This document shows, piece after piece, positions 8,637 to 17,310 of a stretch of 64,000 nucleotides of DNA. The DNA is from JAFAZJ01 sp050183765 (lineage in GTDB: Bacteria; Pseudomonadota; Alphaproteobacteria; Reyranellales; Reyranellaceae). The stretch is from positions 1 through 64,000 of the forward strand of contig JBFXAZ010000014.1 in assembly GCA_050183765.1 (NCBI GenBank), written 5' to 3'. Both the position numbers and the translations under genes were made by a program. The first letter of the stretch is position 1. Each line of letters opens with the position of its first letter. Under the pieces are notes generated by a model. It ran no database searches, had not been told where the DNA came from, and worked only from the letters and a program-made list of their open reading frames with translations.

Positions 8637-9155
8637 ATGCTTCCGGCGAAGGTGGATCCGATGGCCCGTGCGCAATCCGACCGGCAACATTTGATCGAGC
8701 TGCTGCAGCGCTTCGACGCCGCGATCGTGCTGACCCGTGATCCCGACGGCGGCAGGCATGGCCGGCCCATGGCGGTGGTCGCGGTCGAGGACAGCGGCGA
8801 CATTCTTTTTGTCACCGACCTAGGCTCGCCCAAGGTGGCGGAAATCAGGGACGACAACGACGTCGTCGTCACCTTTCAGAGCGGACATCGCTTCGCCGTT
8901 GTCGAAGGCCCGGCGCGGGTGATCGTCGACCAGAAGCTGGTCGAGACCTATTGGCAGGAATCCTGGCGGCTGTGGTTTCCTGAGGGCAAGCAGGATTGGC
9001 GCCTGTGCCTGCTGCGGATCGCGCCGAGCCGCGGCGAGTACTGGGACCGCGGCGGGCTCGAAAGCGTGCGCTTCGTCTTCGATGCGGCCAAGGCGCTGGC
9101 CACGCGCACGATTCCGGACGAGCGGCCGGGCACGCATGGCAAGGTGCGGATGTAG
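8637..9155 (+). CDS. Pyridoxamine 5'-phosphate oxidase family / general stress protein 26-like
   Basis: A 172-residue split-barrel flavin-binding protein resembling general stress protein 26: RPMAVVAVEDSGDILFVTDL, then VTFQSGHRFAVVEGPARV and the ESWRLWFPEGKQD segment near the C-terminus. The residue at ATG 8661 (MARAQSD) is an alternative start with an AAGG site, shortening the protein by eight residues. It ends 1 bp before the stop of the convergent nitrate reductase gene, with no room for a terminator. Confidence 0.78.
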   Translation: MLPAKVDPMARAQSDRQHLIELLQRFDAAIVLTRDPDGGRHGRPMAVVAVEDSGDILFVTDLGSPKVAEIRDDNDVVVTFQSGHRFAVVEGPARVIVDQKLVETYWQESWRLWFPEGKQDWRLCLLRIAPSRGEYWDRGGLESVRFVFDAAKALATRTIPDERPGTHGKVRM

Positions 9156-9156
9156 C

Positions 9157-11856
9157 CTACTCGGCCGCGAGCCGGGCCGGCGGATTGGCGAGCAAGGCGC
9201 GCAGCTCGGGCAGGCACGAGCCGCAATTGGTGCCGGCCCTGGTGCGCTCGCCGATCGCCGCGGCGGTGATGCAGCCCTCGGCGATCGCTGCCTCGATCGC
9301 CTTGCGGCCCACGGCGTGGCAACTGCAGACCAGCGGGCCCTGATCGACCGTCTCTCCCGGCGGCCGTCCACCGAGCAGCGAGCGGCGTTCCTCCGGCCTG
9401 ATCGTGCGCCGGCTGCACAGCGTGCCCAGCCACGCGCGTGGCGGCAGCCCGTCGGCGTCGCGGGCCACGAAGGCGGCGAACGCGATGCCCGAGGCCCCGA
9501 CGGCGGCGGCGCGAAAGCGACCAATGCCGGGATCGCGGTATTGCAGCCATTCCGCACCGGAGGCGACGGCGGCGCCAAGCGCGCTCAGCCGCGCCCAGGC
9601 CTGCGCCGGCGTCTGCCCGCCGGCGATCTCGTAGCGCCAGTGATCCTCGCCGCGCACCGTCACCCAGTAGTCGAGATCGCCGAGCTCCAGCGGCTGGCGC
9701 GACAGCACGAAGCCCTGCCAGTTCGTGGCGACGGGCGACACGCGCACCGGCGTGGCCTTGAGTTCCGGCTGACCCGAGAGCGGATCGCTCTCGGGATTGA
9801 CCACCTCGTTGATGCGTCCCGTCGCTGATAGGACCGCGGTCCAATGCATGGGCGCGAAGCAGGTGCCGGCGGCCTGGGCCACGGTGACCTGCGCGCGCAG
9901 GATCGCGCGGCCCCAGCGGCTCTCGACGCGCGCCAGCCCGCCGTCGCGGATGCCCTGCCGCTGCGCGTCGAGCGGATTGAGCGCGAGCAGCGGCTCCGGC
10001 AGGTGATCTGACAGCCTCGGTGCGCGGCCGGTGCGGGTCATGGTGTGCCACTGATCGCGATAGCGCCCGGTGTTCAGCGACAGCGGATAGTCGCGATCGG
10101 GCGCGTTGCGCGGCGGGCGCGGCGTCAGGGGCAGCATGCGCGCGCGCCGATCCGGTGTGAAGAAGCCGCCGTCGGCGAAGAGGCGCCGCGACGGCGCGGT
10201 CGCGCCGGCGCGCCACGGCCACTGGAACGGCGCCATCGTCTCGTAGGCGGCATCCGTGATGCCCGCCATCGCGCCGATGTCGAAGTCGCGCGTGCCGTCG
10301 TTCTCGAAGGCCGACAGCGCGGCATGCTCGCGGAAGATCGCGGCCGGGCCGGCGTAGGTGAAGGCTTCGCCGAAACCCATGCGCTTGGCGATCTCGCCGA
10401 CGATCCACCAGTCGGGCTTCGCCATGCCCGGCGCCGGCAGGAAGGCGCGCTGGCGCGAGATGCAGCGCTCGGAGTTGGTGACCGTCCCGCTCTTCTCGCC
10501 CCAGGCCAGGGCCGGCAGCCGAACCTGCGCGTGGCGGGCGGTGTCGGTGTCGCGCACGAATTCGCTGACGACGATCAACTCGGCGGCCTTCAGCGCGCGC
10601 ACGACCTGCGCCGCGTCAGGCAGGCTGGCCGCCGGGTTCGTCGCCATCACCCATACCGCCTTGATCTCGCCGGCCTCGACGGCGCGGAAGAAGTCCACCG
10701 CCTTGTACCCGGCCGAGGTGGCGATGCGCGGCGCATGCCAGAAGCGACGCACGCGATCGATGTCGCGCGCATCGTCGTAGGTCATGTGTGCTGCGAGCTG
10801 GTTGGCGAGCGCGCCGACCTCGCGGCCGCCCATGGCGTTGGGCTGGCCGGTGACCGAGAACGGGCCCATGCCTGGGCGGCCGATGCGACCGGTCAGCAGG
10901 TGCGTGTTGATGATGGCGTTGACCTTGTCGCTGCCCGACGAGGACTGGTTTACGCCCTGCGAATAGACCGTGACCGTGCGCTCCGTACGCGCCACGAGGT
11001 CGTAGAAGCGCCGCAGCACAGGGGCCGGCAACGCCGTGAGCGCGGCGACGGCGGCGATATCCGGCGTGCTCGCGCGCGCGGCGGCGAGCGCGGCATCGAG
11101 GCCGCCGACGTGGGCGGCGGTCCAGTCGCGTGCGCGCGTGCCTGCCTCCTCGAGCGCCAGCAGCAGGCCGTTGAACAGCGCCACATCCGAGCCCGGCGCC
11201 AGCGCAAGATGCAGGTCGGCGATGTCGCAGGTCGCGGTACGGCGCGGGTCGATCACGACGACCTTCAGCTCGGGTCGCCGCTCGCGCATCGCGACGATGC
11301 GCTGGAACAGGATCGGATGGCACCAGGCGAGGTTCGAGCCGGTGAGCACGACGAGGTCGGCCTGCTCCAGATCCTCATAGCTGCCCGGCACCGTGTCGGA
11401 CCCGAAGGCGCGGCGATGCCCGGCGACCGACGAGGCCATGCACAGGCGCGAATTGGTGTCGAGGTGACGCGATCCGATGAAACCCTTCAGAAGCTTGTTC
11501 GCGACGTAGTAGTCCTCGGTCAGCAGCTGGCCCGAGACGTAGAAGCCGATCGAATCGGGGCCGTGTTGCTCGATCAGGCGGGTGAAACGCCGCGCGACAT
11601 GGTCGAGCGCCTCGTCCCATCCGGCGGCGCGGCCTTCGATCTCGGGTGCCAGCAGGCGGCCTTCCATGCCGAGAGTCTGGGCCAGCGCGGCGCCCTTCGA
11701 GCACAGCCGGCCGAGATAGGCGGGATGCCTGGGATCGCCCGCGATGCGCGCGCCGCCATTGCCTTCGGGTGTCGCCCAGACACCGCAGCCCACGCCGCAA
11801 TAGGGGCAGGTGGTGCGGATCGTTTCGGCGATCCTGGTCCGCGGCGCGTCGTCCAT
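9157..11856 (-). CDS. nasA: Assimilatory nitrate reductase catalytic subunit
   Basis: An 899-residue cytoplasmic molybdenum enzyme reducing nitrate to nitrite. The N-terminal [4Fe-4S] ligands are in CPYCGVGC (residues 17-24) and LCSKG (about 52). The Mo-bis-MGD domain includes NSRLCMASSVAG, and molybdopterin-binding segments follow to about residue 770. The last 60 residues form a BFD-like [2Fe-2S] domain (CSC and CGSC) that accepts electrons. There is no Tat signal, as expected for the assimilatory type. It is the last gene of the nasS-nrt operon, 3 bp after the flavoprotein that is its likely electron donor. The same gene is called nasC in some species. Confidence 0.95.
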   Translation of the reverse strand: MDDAPRTRIAETIRTTCPYCGVGCGVWATPEGNGGARIAGDPRHPAYLGRLCSKGAALAQTLGMEGRLLAPEIEGRAAGWDEALDHVARRFTRLIEQHGPDSIGFYVSGQLLTEDYYVANKLLKGFIGSRHLDTNSRLCMASSVAGHRRAFGSDTVPGSYEDLEQADLVVLTGSNLAWCHPILFQRIVAMRERRPELKVVVIDPRRTATCDIADLHLALAPGSDVALFNGLLLALEEAGTRARDWTAAHVGGLDAALAAARASTPDIAAVAALTALPAPVLRRFYDLVARTERTVTVYSQGVNQSSSGSDKVNAIINTHLLTGRIGRPGMGPFSVTGQPNAMGGREVGALANQLAAHMTYDDARDIDRVRRFWHAPRIATSAGYKAVDFFRAVEAGEIKAVWVMATNPAASLPDAAQVVRALKAAELIVVSEFVRDTDTARHAQVRLPALAWGEKSGTVTNSERCISRQRAFLPAPGMAKPDWWIVGEIAKRMGFGEAFTYAGPAAIFREHAALSAFENDGTRDFDIGAMAGITDAAYETMAPFQWPWRAGATAPSRRLFADGGFFTPDRRARMLPLTPRPPRNAPDRDYPLSLNTGRYRDQWHTMTRTGRAPRLSDHLPEPLLALNPLDAQRQGIRDGGLARVESRWGRAILRAQVTVAQAAGTCFAPMHWTAVLSATGRINEVVNPESDPLSGQPELKATPVRVSPVATNWQGFVLSRQPLELGDLDYWVTVRGEDHWRYEIAGGQTPAQAWARLSALGAAVASGAEWLQYRDPGIGRFRAAAVGASGIAFAAFVARDADGLPPRAWLGTLCSRRTIRPEERRSLLGGRPPGETVDQGPLVCSCHAVGRKAIEAAIAEGCITAAAIGERTRAGTNCGSCLPELRALLANPPARLAAE

Positions 11857-11859
11857 GCG

Positions 11860-13071
11860 CTAGGCCGCCGCGCGGGCCAGGTCGCGGCCCAGCGCAAGGG
11901 CCTCGCGCAGCGCGCCGACCGGTCGGCCCTCGCGGATCAGGTCGAACAGCCAGCCGCCATCGGCCGTGTCGCCGACGAGGATCGCGCCGGCGATCCTGCC
12001 GTCGCGCAGGATGACGCGGCGGTACAGCCCGGCCGTCGGGTCGGCGTAGAGCAGGTCCTCGTCATCGTCCGCGGCGTCGATGACGCCGGCCGAGAACACC
12101 GACACGCCGGCGACCTTCAGGTTGGTGCCGACGATCGATCCCGGATAGTGCGCGATCTCGCCCGCGAGGCGGGCCGCGAGGATGGCGGCCTGATCCCAGG
12201 CCGGCGCCACCAGGCCGTAGGTCTGGCCGCGATGCTCGGCACACTCGCCCAGCGCAAAGATCGCGGGGTCGCTGGTGGCCAGCGTGTCGTCGACGACGAT
12301 GCCGCGACCGGTGGCGAGCCCCGACTCGCGCCCCAGCGCCGTGCTGGGCCGGATGCCGACGGCCATCACCACGAGGTCGGCCGCCAGGACCCGGCCATCC
12401 GCGAGGCGCACGCCCTCGACATGGCCGTCGCCGTCGATGGCGACCGTGCTGGCCGACAGCGCGAAGTCGATCCCCCGGCGCTCGAGGTCGCGCCTCAGGC
12501 AGGCGCCGGCCTCGGCGTCGAGCTGGCGCTCCATCAGGTGGCCCATCAGATGCACGACGCTGACCGCGAGGCCGCGGGCCTGCAGACCGGATGCGGCTTC
12601 GAGACCGAGCAGCCCGCCGCCGATGACGACGGCGCGCCTTGCGGTCCTCGTCGCCGCGATCAGCCGATCGACGTCGGCGAGATCGCGGAAGGTCATCACC
12701 TCCGGCAGGGTCGCGCCCGGCAGCGGCAGCAGGATCGGGTCCGAGCCGGTGGCGAGCACGAGGCGGTCGTACGGCGTTTCGTGGCCGGCATCGTCGATGA
12801 CCGCCTGTCGCGCGCGATCGATGCGAGTCGCACGGCAGCCGGGCCGGAACTCGATGCCGCGCCCGGCGAACCATGCGGCATCGGTTTCCATGATCGCATC
12901 CTTGCTCTTGTCGCCGGACAGCACGGCGGACAGCAGGATGCGGTTGTAGTTCGGCCACGCCTCGGCCCCGAGCACGGTGATCGCCCAGCGCCCCGGCGCC
13001 TTCTCGTGCAGACGCTCGAGCAGCCGGTGCGCCGCCATGCCGTTGCCGACGACGAGGAGTCGTCCGCGCAT
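11860..13071 (-). CDS. FAD-dependent NAD(P)H oxidoreductase, nitrate reductase electron-transfer subunit (NirB N-terminal type)
   Basis: A 403-residue pyridine-nucleotide-disulfide-type flavoprotein. The FAD-binding VVGNGMAAHRLLE is at the N-terminus, the NAD(P)-binding VVIGGGLLGLEAA is mid-protein, and the second FAD segment includes VMAVGIRP and IFALGECAE. It matches the N-terminal module of NirB and stand-alone NasB/NasC subunits that carry electrons from NAD(P)H to the nitrate reductase, but lacks siroheme and BFD domains. Its ATG follows the stop of the ATPase gene by 2 bp and its stop is 3 bp before nasA, so all three are tightly coupled. Confidence 0.87.
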   Translation of the reverse strand: MRGRLLVVGNGMAAHRLLERLHEKAPGRWAITVLGAEAWPNYNRILLSAVLSGDKSKDAIMETDAAWFAGRGIEFRPGCRATRIDRARQAVIDDAGHETPYDRLVLATGSDPILLPLPGATLPEVMTFRDLADVDRLIAATRTARRAVVIGGGLLGLEAASGLQARGLAVSVVHLMGHLMERQLDAEAGACLRRDLERRGIDFALSASTVAIDGDGHVEGVRLADGRVLAADLVVMAVGIRPSTALGRESGLATGRGIVVDDTLATSDPAIFALGECAEHRGQTYGLVAPAWDQAAILAARLAGEIAHYPGSIVGTNLKVAGVSVFSAGVIDAADDDEDLLYADPTAGLYRRVILRDGRIAGAILVGDTADGGWLFDLIREGRPVGALREALALGRDLARAAA

Positions 13072-13073
13072 GG

Positions 13074-14768
13074 TCAGGCGGCCTTCTCGCGGGCGGAGGA
13101 CTCGCGGGGTTTGCCGCCGCGCTCGTGCTCCTCGAGGAAGGTCAGCAGCTCCTCGCGGTAGGCGTAATAGCGCGGATGCTCCAGCAGCGCCTTGCGCGTG
13201 CGCGGCCGCGGCAGGTCGACTTCCATGACCTTGCCGATGCGCGCGTGCGGGCCGTTTGTCATCATCACCACGCGGTCGGCCAGCAGGATCGCCTCGTCGA
13301 CATCGTGGGTGACGCAGATCGCCGTGACCTGGGTGCGCCGCCAGACGTCCATGAGGACCTCCTGCAGCTCCCAGCGCGTCAGGCTGTCGAGCATGCCGAA
13401 GGGCTCGTCCAGCAGCAGCAGCTTGGGCGACAGGGCGAAGGCGCGGGCGATGCCGACGCGCTGCTTCATGCCGTTGGACAGCTCCGACGCCAGCTTGTCG
13501 CGCGCCGCCGACAGGCCGACGCGGCCAAGGTAGTACTCGCAGACCTCCTGGCGCTCGGCGACCGTCGCCTGCGGATAGACCCGGTCGACGCCCAGCGCCA
13601 CGTTCTCGAGCGCCGTCAGCCAGGGAAACAGCGACGGCGCCTGGAAGACGACCGCCCGTTCCGGGCCGGCGCCGTCGACCTCGCGGCCGTCGAGGATGAT
13701 GCCGCCGGTGGTCGCCTCGTTGAGGCCGGCCGCCATCGATAGCACGGTCGACTTGCCGCAGCCGGAGTGGCCGATCAGCGACACGAACTCGCCCTTGCGC
13801 ATCTTCAGGTCGAAGCCGTCGACCACGACCAGCGGTCCCTTGGGCGTGGGATAGACCTTGTTGACGCGGCTGAACTCGACGTAGCGATCCGCGAGGTTGG
13901 TGCGCGCCGCGTCGGTGTAGGTCTTCGGCGGCGGCAGCTGGGTGATCGGCACGACCTTGGGCGGCTGGCGTCCCTCGTCGGTCGATGCCCGGCGCTCGAT
14001 GCCGATGTCCATGAGATAGCGCGTCACCTCGGCGCGCAGGCCCTTGTAGACCGGGTTGTGGTTCATCGCCGTGCGATCGCGCGGGCGCGGCAGGTCGACT
14101 TGGAACGAAGGGCCCAGGGTGGCGTTGGGTCCGGGCGTCAGGGGGATGATGCGGTCGGCGAGGATGATCGCCTCGTCGACGTCGTTGGTGATCATCACCA
14201 CCGTCTTGCCCGCCTGCTGGCAGATGAGCTCGAGCTCGTCCTGCAGCTTGGCGCGTGTGAGCGCGTCGAGCGCCGACAGCGGTTCGTCGAGCAAGAGGAT
14301 CTCCGGGTTCATCGCTAGCGCCCGGGCGACCGCTACGCGCTGGCGCATGCCGCCGGACAGCTCGGCCGGACGCCGATCCGCGGCGTGGCTGAGGCCGACC
14401 ATGTCGATGTAGCGGCGCGTGCGCGCGCCCCGCTCGGCGCGGGTTTCCCTGGCGAAGATCGCGTCGACCGCCAACGCGATGTTGCCGTGGACCGTCATCC
14501 ACGGCATCAGCGAGTAGCTCTGGAAGACGACGCCGCGATCGGGCCCCGGTCCGGTGATCGGCTTGCCGTTCATCAGGATCTCGCCCGCGTCGGGCTTGAT
14601 CAGCCCGGCGATCGACGAGATCAGCGTCGTCTTGCCCGACCCGGAGAAGCCGACGATGGCGATGAACTCGCCTTCGCCCACCTCGAGGTTGATGTCGCGC
14701 AGGACCTCGGAGCGGCGATCGCCCTCGCCGTAGCTCTTGCTGACGCCGCGCAGTTCCAGCGATGCCAT
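13074..14768 (-). CDS. Nitrate ABC transporter, fused double ATP-binding protein (NrtC/NrtD type)
   Basis: A 564-residue protein with two complete ABC ATPase domains. Domain 1 (about residues 1-260) has Walker A GFSGSGKTT, signature LSGGMRQRV and Walker B ILLLDEPLSALD. Domain 2 (about 290-540) has Walker A GHSGCGKST, signature LSNGMKQRV and Walker B LLLLDEPFGMLD. In cyanobacteria these are separate NrtC and NrtD proteins, and NrtC carries a NrtA-like regulatory tail that is missing here. It energises uptake with NrtB and NrtA. The gene starts 14 bp after the nrtB stop. No frameshift is needed to join the halves. Confidence 0.9.
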   Translation of the reverse strand: MASLELRGVSKSYGEGDRRSEVLRDINLEVGEGEFIAIVGFSGSGKTTLISSIAGLIKPDAGEILMNGKPITGPGPDRGVVFQSYSLMPWMTVHGNIALAVDAIFARETRAERGARTRRYIDMVGLSHAADRRPAELSGGMRQRVAVARALAMNPEILLLDEPLSALDALTRAKLQDELELICQQAGKTVVMITNDVDEAIILADRIIPLTPGPNATLGPSFQVDLPRPRDRTAMNHNPVYKGLRAEVTRYLMDIGIERRASTDEGRQPPKVVPITQLPPPKTYTDAARTNLADRYVEFSRVNKVYPTPKGPLVVVDGFDLKMRKGEFVSLIGHSGCGKSTVLSMAAGLNEATTGGIILDGREVDGAGPERAVVFQAPSLFPWLTALENVALGVDRVYPQATVAERQEVCEYYLGRVGLSAARDKLASELSNGMKQRVGIARAFALSPKLLLLDEPFGMLDSLTRWELQEVLMDVWRRTQVTAICVTHDVDEAILLADRVVMMTNGPHARIGKVMEVDLPRPRTRKALLEHPRYYAYREELLTFLEEHERGGKPRESSAREKAA

Positions 14769-14782
14769 GGCGCGTCTCCCGC

Positions 14783-15871
14783 TCAGCGTTGCGCGGAGTG
14801 GGCGAAGGCGGCCTGGATGGCCAGCATCAGGCGATCGAGCATGAAGCCGATGATGCCGATCGTCACGACAGCCACCATGATGCGCGCCAGCGAGGCCGAG
14901 GAGCCGTTCTGGAACTCGTCCCAGACGAATTTCCCGAGGCCCGGGTTCTGCGCCAGCATCTCGGCGGCGATCAGCACCATCCAGCCCACGCCCAGCGACA
15001 GCCTCAGACCGGTGAAGATCAGCGGCAGCGCCGAGGGCAGCACGAGCCGGAAGACCTTGGTCGTCCATTTGAGCTGCAGCACGCGGCCGACATTCACCAG
15101 GTCGCGGTCGATCGATCCGACGCCGACGGCGGTGTTGAGCAGGGTCGGCCACAGCGAGCACAGGGTCACGGTGATCGCCGAATTGAGGAACGATTTCTCG
15201 AACAGGGGATCGTCGCTGACATAGACCGCGCTCACCACCATGGTGACGATGGGCAGCCAGGCCAGCGGCGAGACCGGCTTGAAGATCTGGATCAGCGGGT
15301 TGAGCGCCGCATTGACCGAAGGGCTGAGCCCGCAGAGGATTCCCAGCGGCACGGCGACCAGGGTGGCGAGCATGAAGCCGAGGAACACCGTCTTCAGGCT
15401 GGTCATGATCTGGTCGATGTAGGTCGGCTTGCCGGTATAGGCGCGCCACTTGATCTCCGCGTTGGGATCGGCCGCCAGTCGCTCGGCATTGCGCTTCTCC
15501 TGGCGGGCATAGAACGCGTCCGCCTTGCGCCTTTCGGCCTTGTGGTCGGCATACAGGGCAACCGCCTGGTCCCAGACCTGAACCGGGCCCGGGACCGCGC
15601 CCAGGCTCGTGCGCACGGTCGGCGCCACCTCGTGCCAGGCACCGAGGAAGAGCAGGATCGCCAGCAGCGGAACGCCCAGCAGGCGCCAGAGCTGACGGCC
15701 CTGCGTGCGGATGTCGTCGCCGGCCGCCATTCTCAGGATCGGCGCGACCCAGCCGATCCCGATCAGATCGAGATAGCCGGCGACCTTGCCGATGCGCGCG
15801 TGCAGCCGCTCGCGCCGGGCCGCCGTCGCCGACGCGGGGTCGGCCATCACATGTTCCGCCGTTGCGCTCAT
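14783..15871 (-). CDS. nrtB: Nitrate ABC transporter permease
   Basis: A 362-residue inner-membrane protein of the NrtB/SsuC type. An N-terminal cytoplasmic stretch and one helix (about residues 65-85) are followed by a charged insert with KAERRKADAFYARQEKR. The five-to-six-helix permease core then runs from about residue 160, including PVSPLAWLPIVTMV and the coupling EMLAQNPGLGKFV loop. One permease gene serves the transporter, so it presumably forms a homodimer over the fused ATPase. It lies 42 bp after nrtA. Confidence 0.92.
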   Translation of the reverse strand: MSATAEHVMADPASATAARRERLHARIGKVAGYLDLIGIGWVAPILRMAAGDDIRTQGRQLWRLLGVPLLAILLFLGAWHEVAPTVRTSLGAVPGPVQVWDQAVALYADHKAERRKADAFYARQEKRNAERLAADPNAEIKWRAYTGKPTYIDQIMTSLKTVFLGFMLATLVAVPLGILCGLSPSVNAALNPLIQIFKPVSPLAWLPIVTMVVSAVYVSDDPLFEKSFLNSAITVTLCSLWPTLLNTAVGVGSIDRDLVNVGRVLQLKWTTKVFRLVLPSALPLIFTGLRLSLGVGWMVLIAAEMLAQNPGLGKFVWDEFQNGSSASLARIMVAVVTIGIIGFMLDRLMLAIQAAFAHSAQR

Positions 15872-15913
15872 CGCCAGGTCTCGCTTTCGATCGGTTCCGC
15901 TTGGTGCCGCGCG

Positions 15914-17308
15914 TCAGTTGCTGACGATCTTGGCGCCATCGACGCGCTGCTTGCCCTTGAGGCCGATCTTCAGCGAGTCGATGTAGGCGTTCGGCGTGCG
16001 CCCGTCGTAGGGGACGCCGTCGATGTTGTCCGCCGTCACCGGCCGGAAGCCGTCGGCCTTCCACGGGAAGTCGGCTTCCTTCGCCTTGCCCTCGGCGACC
16101 AGCATCCTGGCAGCCTTGAGATAGATGTCCGGGCGGTACACCTGCCTGGCGACGTCGTGGTACCAGGAGTCCGGCTTGCCCTCGGTGATCTGCCCCCAGC
16201 GGCGCATCTGGCTCAGGTACCAGACGGCGTCGGAGTAGTAGGGGTAGGTCGCGAAGTAGCGGAAGAACACGTTGAAGTCGGGGACCGGCCGCTTGTCGCC
16301 CTTCTCGTACTCGAAGGTGCCCGTCATCGAGTTGGCGATGACGTTGTAGTCGGCGCCGACATACTCGGCCTTCGAGATGATCTTGGCCGCTTCCTTGCGG
16401 TTCTTGTCGTTTTCGGCGTCGAGCCACATCGCCGCCCGGATCAGCGCCTTGACCAGCGCGAGATGCGTGTTGGGATGCTTGTCGGCCCAGGCGCGCGTGA
16501 CGCCGAAGACCTTCTCGGGATTGTTCTTCCAGATCTCGTAGTCGGTGATCACCGGCACGCCGATGCCCTTGAACACCGCCTGCTGGTTCCACGGCTCGCC
16601 CACGCAGTAGCCGTTGATCGTCCCCGCCTCCAGCGTCGCCGGCATCTGCGGCGGCGGCGTCACCGACAGCAGCGCCTCGGCCATGATGTTGCCGGTGATG
16701 TCGGTGCCCGAATAGTAGCCGGGGTGGATGCCGCCGGAGGCCAGCCAGTAGCGCAGCTCGTAATTGTGCGTCGAGACCGGGAAGACCATGCCCATCTTGA
16801 ACGCGCGGCCCTTGGCATGAAACGCCTCGATCACCGGCTTGAGATGCTCGGCCTTGACCGGCCGCACCGGCTTGCCGTCGGCTTGCTTGGGCACGACGGC
16901 CTTCATCATCTCCCAGACCTCGTTCGACACGGTGATGCCGTTGCCGTTGAGGTCCATGCTGAAGGCGGTGATCACCTCGGCCTTGGTGCCGAAGCCGATG
17001 GTGGCGCCGAGCGGCTGGCCGGCAAGCATGTGCGCGCCGTCGAGCGCGCCGTCGATGGTGCGATCGAGCAGCACCTTCCAGTTGGCCTGCGGCTCCAGGC
17101 TCACGAACAGGCCCTCGTCCTCGAAGAAGCCCTTCTCCTGGGCGATCGCCAGCGGGACCATGTCGGTGAGCTTGATGAAGCCCAGCTTCAGCGTGTCCTT
17201 CTCGAGCTTGGCGGCCCGCGCGCGGCCGATCGAAGCGCCGCCGATGCCGAGCGCGGCCGCCGCGCCGAGCAGCGAACGCCGGCGGATGGTATTGGCTTTG
17301 TTGGTCAT
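15914..17308 (-). CDS. nrtA: Nitrate/nitrite ABC transporter substrate-binding protein
   Basis: A 464-residue CmpA/NrtA-family binding protein with a twin-arginine signal (RRRSLLGAAAALG, cleavage near ARA-AKL), so it is exported folded. The family segments KLGFIKLTDMVPLAIAQEKG, QPLGATIGFGTK and GYCVGEPWN are present. It captures nitrate in the periplasm for NrtB and the fused ATPase. Only 2 bp separate it from the nasS stop, so uptake is translated from the same message as the sensor. Confidence 0.93.
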   Translation of the reverse strand: MTNKANTIRRRSLLGAAAALGIGGASIGRARAAKLEKDTLKLGFIKLTDMVPLAIAQEKGFFEDEGLFVSLEPQANWKVLLDRTIDGALDGAHMLAGQPLGATIGFGTKAEVITAFSMDLNGNGITVSNEVWEMMKAVVPKQADGKPVRPVKAEHLKPVIEAFHAKGRAFKMGMVFPVSTHNYELRYWLASGGIHPGYYSGTDITGNIMAEALLSVTPPPQMPATLEAGTINGYCVGEPWNQQAVFKGIGVPVITDYEIWKNNPEKVFGVTRAWADKHPNTHLALVKALIRAAMWLDAENDKNRKEAAKIISKAEYVGADYNVIANSMTGTFEYEKGDKRPVPDFNVFFRYFATYPYYSDAVWYLSQMRRWGQITEGKPDSWYHDVARQVYRPDIYLKAARMLVAEGKAKEADFPWKADGFRPVTADNIDGVPYDGRTPNAYIDSLKIGLKGKQRVDGAKIVSN

Positions 17309-17310
17309 GA

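Noticed and set aside
10045..13161. A 1038-codon open frame on the plus strand across the nitrate reductase genes
   Set aside because: It is antisense to well-conserved nas genes, has Arg/His/Gly/Ala-skewed content without any domain, and is the usual by-product of high GC and codon bias.
13074..14768. The double ATPase as an assembly fusion of two genes
   Set aside because: The linker is continuous in frame with normal codon use, and both domains are complete, so a genuine fusion is more likely.
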